Assembly: GCA_031285605.1 (NCBI GenBank)
Contig: JAITVW010000310.1
Coordinates: 1-9,450 of the forward strand
Length of the DNA stretch: 9,450 nucleotides
Reading direction: 5' to 3'
Source: Fusobacteriales bacterium
GTDB lineage: Bacteria; Fusobacteriota; Fusobacteriia; Fusobacteriales; Leptotrichiaceae
The number at the start of each line of letters is the position of its first letter. The stretch's first letter is position 1. This document shows positions 6,766 to 9,450 of this stretch, piece after piece. The position numbers were made by a program, and so were the translations under genes. The notes under the pieces were generated by a model, which saw nothing but the letters and a program-made list of their open reading frames with translations, made no database searches and had not been told where the DNA came from.

Positions 6766-6799
6766 TTTGTGTAACATTTAAGATAAGTATTCAGTAATA

Positions 6800-6808
6800 A
6801 TTTTAACA
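6800..6808 (-). promoter_or_regulatory. Possible extended -10 promoter for the HAD gene
   Basis: The minus strand reads TGTTAAAAT, an extended -10 element, about 70 nt upstream of the start codon. There is no convincing -35 box at the right distance, so this is tentative. Confidence 0.28.
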
Positions 6809-6879
6809 TATTTTGTTTTAAAGAACCACCGTTTAATATAATAAAATTGTAAATATGAAAAAGTATCCGGGATATGTGA

Positions 6880-7398
6880 TTATATCTTATCCTTTTCATC
6901 AATGTTTATTTGTTCTGTAATAAAAGGAATTACTTCATCAGGCTTAATGTTCAGAACATATGCAAATTCTTCATGAAGCTTTTTTTCTGCTTCCTTCATA
7001 AAATATCGGTCAACTGTATGCATTTTTTTACCTTGGTTTAACAGTGACTGATGATAAATATGAAGAGTTTTTATCAGTATGATCAGTTCTTCTCTGTCTT
7101 CTCCCAATAAAACTTTTTCGTAATATTCTTTTCGTTGGTCTTTGTCCTGAATCCAGACGGCATTTTCATCAGGAATAGTTTTGATTAAAGAATATATTTG
7201 ATCTGCTGACAGAATACGATGCATTTTTGACAGTGCATTATTGCTGTTTACAGGGATGAAAACCATGGATTTATCGCGGTAAACAGGTTTTAGAGCATAG
7301 CACGCAGTATGATTTCCGCCGAAATCTTTCTCTGAAATCCCTACGATTTTACACACACCATGTGTATTGTACAAAACGGTATCATTAATTTTATACAT
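6880..7398 (-). CDS. CarD/CdnL-family RNA polymerase-binding transcriptional regulator
   Basis: A 172-residue protein of the CarD/CdnL family, which binds the RNA polymerase beta subunit and stabilises open promoter complexes. I start at the ATG at 7398 (MYKINDTVLY) because AAGGAG lies ten bases upstream and the family begins this way; the frame is open to 7491, but the extra 31 residues (MLWRNISPVI...) are unlike the family. Residues 3-60 (VLYNTHGVCKI, ALKPVYRDKSMVFIPV) form the Tudor-like RNA polymerase interaction domain. Residues 61-165 form the helical C-terminal domain, including ILIKTLHIYHQSLL, KKMHTVDRYFMKEAEKKLHEEF and DEVIPFI. Trp82, just before a basic stretch, may correspond to the tryptophan that wedges into promoter DNA in characterised CarD proteins (inference). 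It is upstream of the HAD gene on the same strand and has its own probable promoter. Confidence 0.88.
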   Translation of the reverse strand: MYKINDTVLYNTHGVCKIVGISEKDFGGNHTACYALKPVYRDKSMVFIPVNSNNALSKMHRILSADQIYSLIKTIPDENAVWIQDKDQRKEYYEKVLLGEDREELIILIKTLHIYHQSLLNQGKKMHTVDRYFMKEAEKKLHEEFAYVLNIKPDEVIPFITEQINIDEKDKI

Positions 7399-7509
7399 TA
7401 TGTACCAGCTCCTTTCATTTATATGATGGTATCTTAAATAAAATAAAAACATGCGGCTTACTATAACTGGGCTTATGTTTCTCCAGAGCAAACTACACGT
7501 TATATTTAT

Positions 7510-7538
7510 ATTTTACCATATTTTTACAAAACTAGTAA
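7510..7538 (-). promoter_or_regulatory. Probable extended -10 promoter for the CarD-family gene
   Basis: The minus strand reads TGGTAAAAT (extended -10, plus 7510-7518). TTACTA lies at plus 7533-7538 with a 17-base spacing to the -10 hexamer. The -35 match is weak but the extended -10 compensates. The leader would be about 105 nt. Confidence 0.42.
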
Positions 7539-7564
7539 ATAAAAAAATTTTAATTGATTATTTT

Positions 7565-7598
7565 ATAATTAAGAAGCATAAAGAGCTTCTTCAATTAT
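7565..7598. repeat. Inverted repeat with a bulged 13-bp stem
   Basis: ATAATTAAGAAGC (7565-7577) pairs with GCTTCTT-C-AATTAT (7585-7598) around a 7-nt loop, with one bulged C. No T-run follows on either strand, so it is not a standard terminator. It lies upstream of the CarD-family promoter. Confidence 0.5.
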
Positions 7599-7698
7599 TG
7601 CAGTTATAGTTACACCCCTCTTTTTCAAGAGAGAATAAATACATCAGGCGGTGTAAAGAAGCATGAAACGACAGATACGGAGAAAAGAGAGAGTTTTC

Positions 7699-7727
7699 CG
7701 GCCTCTGTAATAATTTTGCAGAAGCCG
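7699..7727 (-). terminator. Stem-loop after the lipid kinase gene, possible weak terminator
   Basis: On the minus strand CGGCTTCTG (plus 7719-7727) pairs with CAGAGGCCG (plus 7699-7707) through nine pairs including one G-U, with an 11-nt loop. It begins 12 nt after the kinase stop codon. The following bases are only partly T-rich, so termination may be weak or Rho-aided. Confidence 0.42.
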
Positions 7728-7738
7728 TATAAATAATA

Positions 7739-8638
7739 TTATGGATGGGAAGTAAAGACTTTTAATTTGTTGCTGATAAATTCAATAACAACATCTTCGT
7801 TTTCTCCTTCTTCACCGTCAATGCTTACATTAATATCTTTCTTGATCTTTTTTATTTCGCATTTTTTTGCGGTAAGGGTTCTTACAAAGTTATTATTAAC
7901 CAGATTATTATTCATCAGGTCAAAAATTATGGTAGAAAGATCTATTGCAGATTTTGTTTCTTTTATAATGATAATATTCATAAGTCCATCTGACATATTT
8001 GCTGAATTATCAAGTTTGTCAAAGCCTCCTGCACCCTCTCCGTTTATTATCATATATAAAATAGCTTTTTCTTCTATTTCTGTATTATCATCCAGTTTCA
8101 TGTTTAACCTGAATCTTTTTATATTAATCAATTCATTAATCCCATTAACAAAATATGCAAGTTTTCCTATGTTTTTCTTCATATTTTTATCAGTAGAATA
8201 GGAAGCCTTTGTAAAAAGTCCTCCGGCATATGAAGAAAGAAATATGGTTTTTCCGTTTATAAGACCAAAATCTACATTTTGGGTTTCACCTTTGATAATA
8301 TTTTCTATCCAGTCGTCGATATTTTCGCCTAAATGAAGACATCTTGCGAAGTCATTGCATGTTCCCAGAGGGAATATGCCTATTTCAGGGAGTTTTATAC
8401 CGGCATTACAGAGCTGTGTAATAGTGCGTCCCAGAGTTCCGTCCCCTCCCGAAAGTATAAGTGTGTCGAATTTATGATTTTTTATAATATCAATAAGGCG
8501 GTTGTACTTTTTATCTATACTGTACAGAGTAAGTGAAATATTATTTTTTAGAAATTTTCTGGTTATTTTGTCAAAATTCTCCAGTATGACTCTGCTGTTA
8601 CCTGAATTCGGATTATAAATCAGCAATGCTTTTTTCAT
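7739..8638 (-). CDS. Diacylglycerol kinase / YegS-family lipid kinase
   Basis: A 299-residue ATP-dependent lipid kinase of the diacylglycerol kinase catalytic family (DgkB/YegS/BmrU type), acting at the inner face of the membrane, probably returning diacylglycerol to phosphatidate. Visible motifs are IYNPNSG (7-13) and LSGGDGTLG (62-70), which form the nucleotide-binding glycine loop. PLGTCNDFAR (90-99) matches the family GTxNDFAR block. MSDGLMNI (215-222) and SIDGEEGE (272-279) supply the late acidic residues, including the Glu after DG that is catalytic in studied relatives. The length is usual for the family. The open frame reaches a GTG at 8647, but I choose the ATG at 8638: GGGGGTGAT, one mismatch from a perfect extended Shine-Dalgarno sequence, lies four bases before it and overlaps that GTG. 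It is divergent from the lipoprotein gene, and both gene starts have plausible promoters. Confidence 0.9.
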   Translation of the reverse strand: MKKALLIYNPNSGNSRVILENFDKITRKFLKNNISLTLYSIDKKYNRLIDIIKNHKFDTLILSGGDGTLGRTITQLCNAGIKLPEIGIFPLGTCNDFARCLHLGENIDDWIENIIKGETQNVDFGLINGKTIFLSSYAGGLFTKASYSTDKNMKKNIGKLAYFVNGINELINIKRFRLNMKLDDNTEIEEKAILYMIINGEGAGGFDKLDNSANMSDGLMNIIIIKETKSAIDLSTIIFDLMNNNLVNNNFVRTLTAKKCEIKKIKKDINVSIDGEEGENEDVVIEFISNKLKVFTSHP

Positions 8639-8676
8639 GGAAATCACCCCCGGTGGTATAGTATTTTATATTTAAT

Positions 8677-8685
8677 ATTATAACA
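8677..8685 (-). promoter_or_regulatory. Extended -10 promoter for the lipid kinase gene
   Basis: The minus strand reads TGTTATAAT, a consensus extended -10 element, giving a leader of about 30 nt before the ATG at 8638. The -35 region at the matching distance (TTCCTT) is poor, as is usual for extended -10 promoters. Confidence 0.55.
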
Positions 8686-8759
8686 TATTCTAAACATAAA
8701 AGGAAAAATGCTTTCAAAAACAAAATATCAGGTGCATAGAAAATATAGAGAACAAAATA

Positions 8760-8788
8760 TGTACACTAATTTAAGAATATGGTATAAT
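8760..8788 (+). promoter_or_regulatory. Promoter of the lipoprotein gene
   Basis: TGTACA at 8760-8765 (four of six -35 positions), a 17-base spacer, and TGG-TATAAT with the hexamer at 8783-8788, an extended -10. Transcription would begin near 8795, leaving about 40 nt before the ATG at 8835. A second TATAAT at 8812-8817 sits too close to the ribosome binding site and lacks a -35 box. Confidence 0.6.
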
Positions 8789-8834
8789 TAAATTGGATGT
8801 TTTAAAAATATTATAATTGTGGAGGAACTAATAT

Positions 8835-9377
8835 ATGAAAAAAGTTAAGTTAATTTCATTAATGTCTGTAATAGTACTATTGAGTTCTTGTAATTCTATT
8901 ACATCGACATTTAATACAGCAAGTACGACGTCTACTATACCTATGGTAATGAATGACCTGAAAATGGAAGTAGCTAAAAACGTTAATACAATAACTGAGC
9001 TGTATGCTGCAGGAAAGAGTAAAGTAGGATCAGAAGGAGAAGAAATAGCAAGAAATAAAGCCGAAGTTCTTGCCAAAGATGCATTAAGAAAGTCAATCCG
9101 TTCAGAAGCTTATAAGGATATAAGACAAAAACTGGATGTTGCCAATCTGAAAACAGGAGATTTCAGTGATTACAGCGTTAATAATTATGCAAACGAAATA
9201 GCGGTAAAACTTCTGAATGAATCTGAGAAAAGAGCGGAATTTCAGACAGGAAATACTGAAATCGGAGTTATCTATGTATTATCAAAAGACAGAGTAAAAG
9301 AAGAAACTGATGATTTTTTTCAGGAAAAGCTTCAAAGTGAGATTGACAGGCTTCAAAATATAAAAACAACAAATTAA
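8835..9377 (+). CDS. Small lipoprotein, possibly LPP20-like
   Basis: A 180-residue secreted lipoprotein. Residues 1-18 form a type II signal peptide (KKVK, then a hydrophobic core) ending in the lipobox LSSC with Cys19 as the lipidated residue, so the mature protein is membrane-anchored. A Ser/Thr-rich linker follows (20-36). Residues 68-105 form an Ala/Lys/Glu-rich helix (RNKAEVLAKDALRKSIRSEA), then a further helix at 117-135, a strand-like segment IGVIYVLS (143-150), and an acidic helical tail. This helix-then-strand pattern recalls LPP20-family lipoproteins, where an AxxxAxxxA helix precedes a beta segment. The resemblance is weak and I would not assign a function. GGAGG lies nine bases before the ATG. 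The gene appears to be transcribed alone; a new promoter begins two bases after its stop codon. Confidence 0.83.
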   Translation: MKKVKLISLMSVIVLLSSCNSITSTFNTASTTSTIPMVMNDLKMEVAKNVNTITELYAAGKSKVGSEGEEIARNKAEVLAKDALRKSIRSEAYKDIRQKLDVANLKTGDFSDYSVNNYANEIAVKLLNESEKRAEFQTGNTEIGVIYVLSKDRVKEETDDFFQEKLQSEIDRLQNIKTTN

Positions 9378-9378
9378 G

Positions 9379-9407
9379 TTGACATTTTTCAATTTTTGTC
9401 ATAAAAT
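9379..9407 (+). promoter_or_regulatory. Sigma70-type promoter for the gene beyond the right edge
   Basis: TTGACA at 9379-9384 (perfect -35), a 17-base spacer, and TAAAAT at 9402-9407. A TATAAT also occurs at 9413-9418 but is 28 bases from the -35 box. A ribosome binding site follows at 9442-9447. Confidence 0.6.
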
Positions 9408-9441
9408 AATATTATAATGATTACAATTTTAAAATTATTTT

Positions 9442-9447
9442 AGGAGG
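9442..9447 (+). promoter_or_regulatory. Ribosome binding site of the next gene (start codon outside the window)
   Basis: AGGAGG close to the window end, about 30 nt after the predicted transcription start. The start codon should lie within about ten bases past the edge. Nothing can be said of its product. Confidence 0.65.
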
Positions 9448-9450
9448 AAA

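Larger units (their letters stand above)
7399..7738. other. Intergenic region between the lipid kinase and carD-like genes, with several inverted repeats
   Basis: No gene is visible in these 340 bases. It holds the carD-like promoter and leader (7399-7538) and, beyond it, three foldable segments: 7565-7598, 7610-7656 and 7699-7727. A 12-nt near-direct repeat, AAGAAGCATAAA at 7571 and AAGAAGCATGAA at 7657, links two of them. It may hold a terminator for the kinase gene and perhaps a small structured RNA; neither is proven. Confidence 0.45.

Noticed and set aside
6855..6879. TATCCGGGATA followed by T-rich sequence after the CarD-family gene as a terminator
   Set aside because: The stem would be four pairs with a three-base loop, too weak to call.
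7767..8536. Plus-strand frames opposite the lipid kinase
   Set aside because: They are antisense to an intact kinase with all motifs, and no ribosome binding site was seen.
8828..9076. Minus-strand 82-residue frame opposite the lipoprotein
   Set aside because: It is the shadow of a lipoprotein gene with a clear promoter, ribosome binding site and lipobox.
9380..9401. TGACA/TGTCA inverted repeat overlapping the last promoter
   Set aside because: Five-base arms 12 bases apart are expected by chance, and the left arm is simply the -35 box.
1..9450. Search for a defence system, CRISPR array, transposase or phage genes
   Set aside because: No regularly spaced repeats, transposase motifs, nuclease or helicase motifs were found in any frame read.

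Overview
The window looks like chromosomal DNA of a low-GC, double-membraned fusobacterium, most likely family Leptotrichiaceae (a Sebaldella- or Leptotrichia-like genome). The evidence is strong AT bias, strong GGAGG ribosome binding sites, and a large autotransporter that carries the N-terminal domain typical of fusobacterial type V secreted proteins. It also fits that CarD, Cof-type HAD and YegS-type lipid kinase genes are present. The genus is inferred from these protein families, not from a marker gene.

Positions 1-2738 (minus strand) hold an autotransporter adhesin gene that runs off the left edge. The N-terminal part (signal peptide, fusobacterial N-terminal domain, proline-rich stretch, start of the passenger) ends at a TAG at 1392-1394. 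The passenger then continues without a stop to the window edge in another frame, so the gene carries a net +1 frameshift. A strong sigma70-type promoter lies about 200 nt upstream of its start codon.

Positions 3134-5047 (minus strand) look like a two-gene transcription unit: promoter, an unrecognised 212-residue protein with three copies of an internal repeat, a nitronate monooxygenase-family flavoenzyme, and a terminator. Divergent from it, at 5330-5689, is a small cysteine-free HxlR/MarR-type regulator. The 437-nt gap between them is rich in inverted repeats and is the obvious place for its operators.

Positions 5853-8638 (minus strand) hold three housekeeping-like genes: a Cof-type HAD phosphatase, a CarD-family RNA polymerase-binding regulator and a diacylglycerol kinase-like lipid kinase. 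A 340-nt gap with several inverted repeats separates the last two. At 8835-9377 (plus strand) is a small lipoprotein, perhaps LPP20-like, followed by a promoter and ribosome binding site for a gene that begins just past the right edge.

Start codons were moved from the longest open frame to the ribosome-binding-site-supported codon for the autotransporter (2738), the CarD protein (7398) and the lipid kinase (8638). No tRNA, rRNA, CRISPR array, insertion sequence or phage gene was seen. The most noteworthy points are the autotransporter frameshift, the repeat protein paired with the flavoenzyme, and the palindrome-rich regulatory region beside the HxlR gene.
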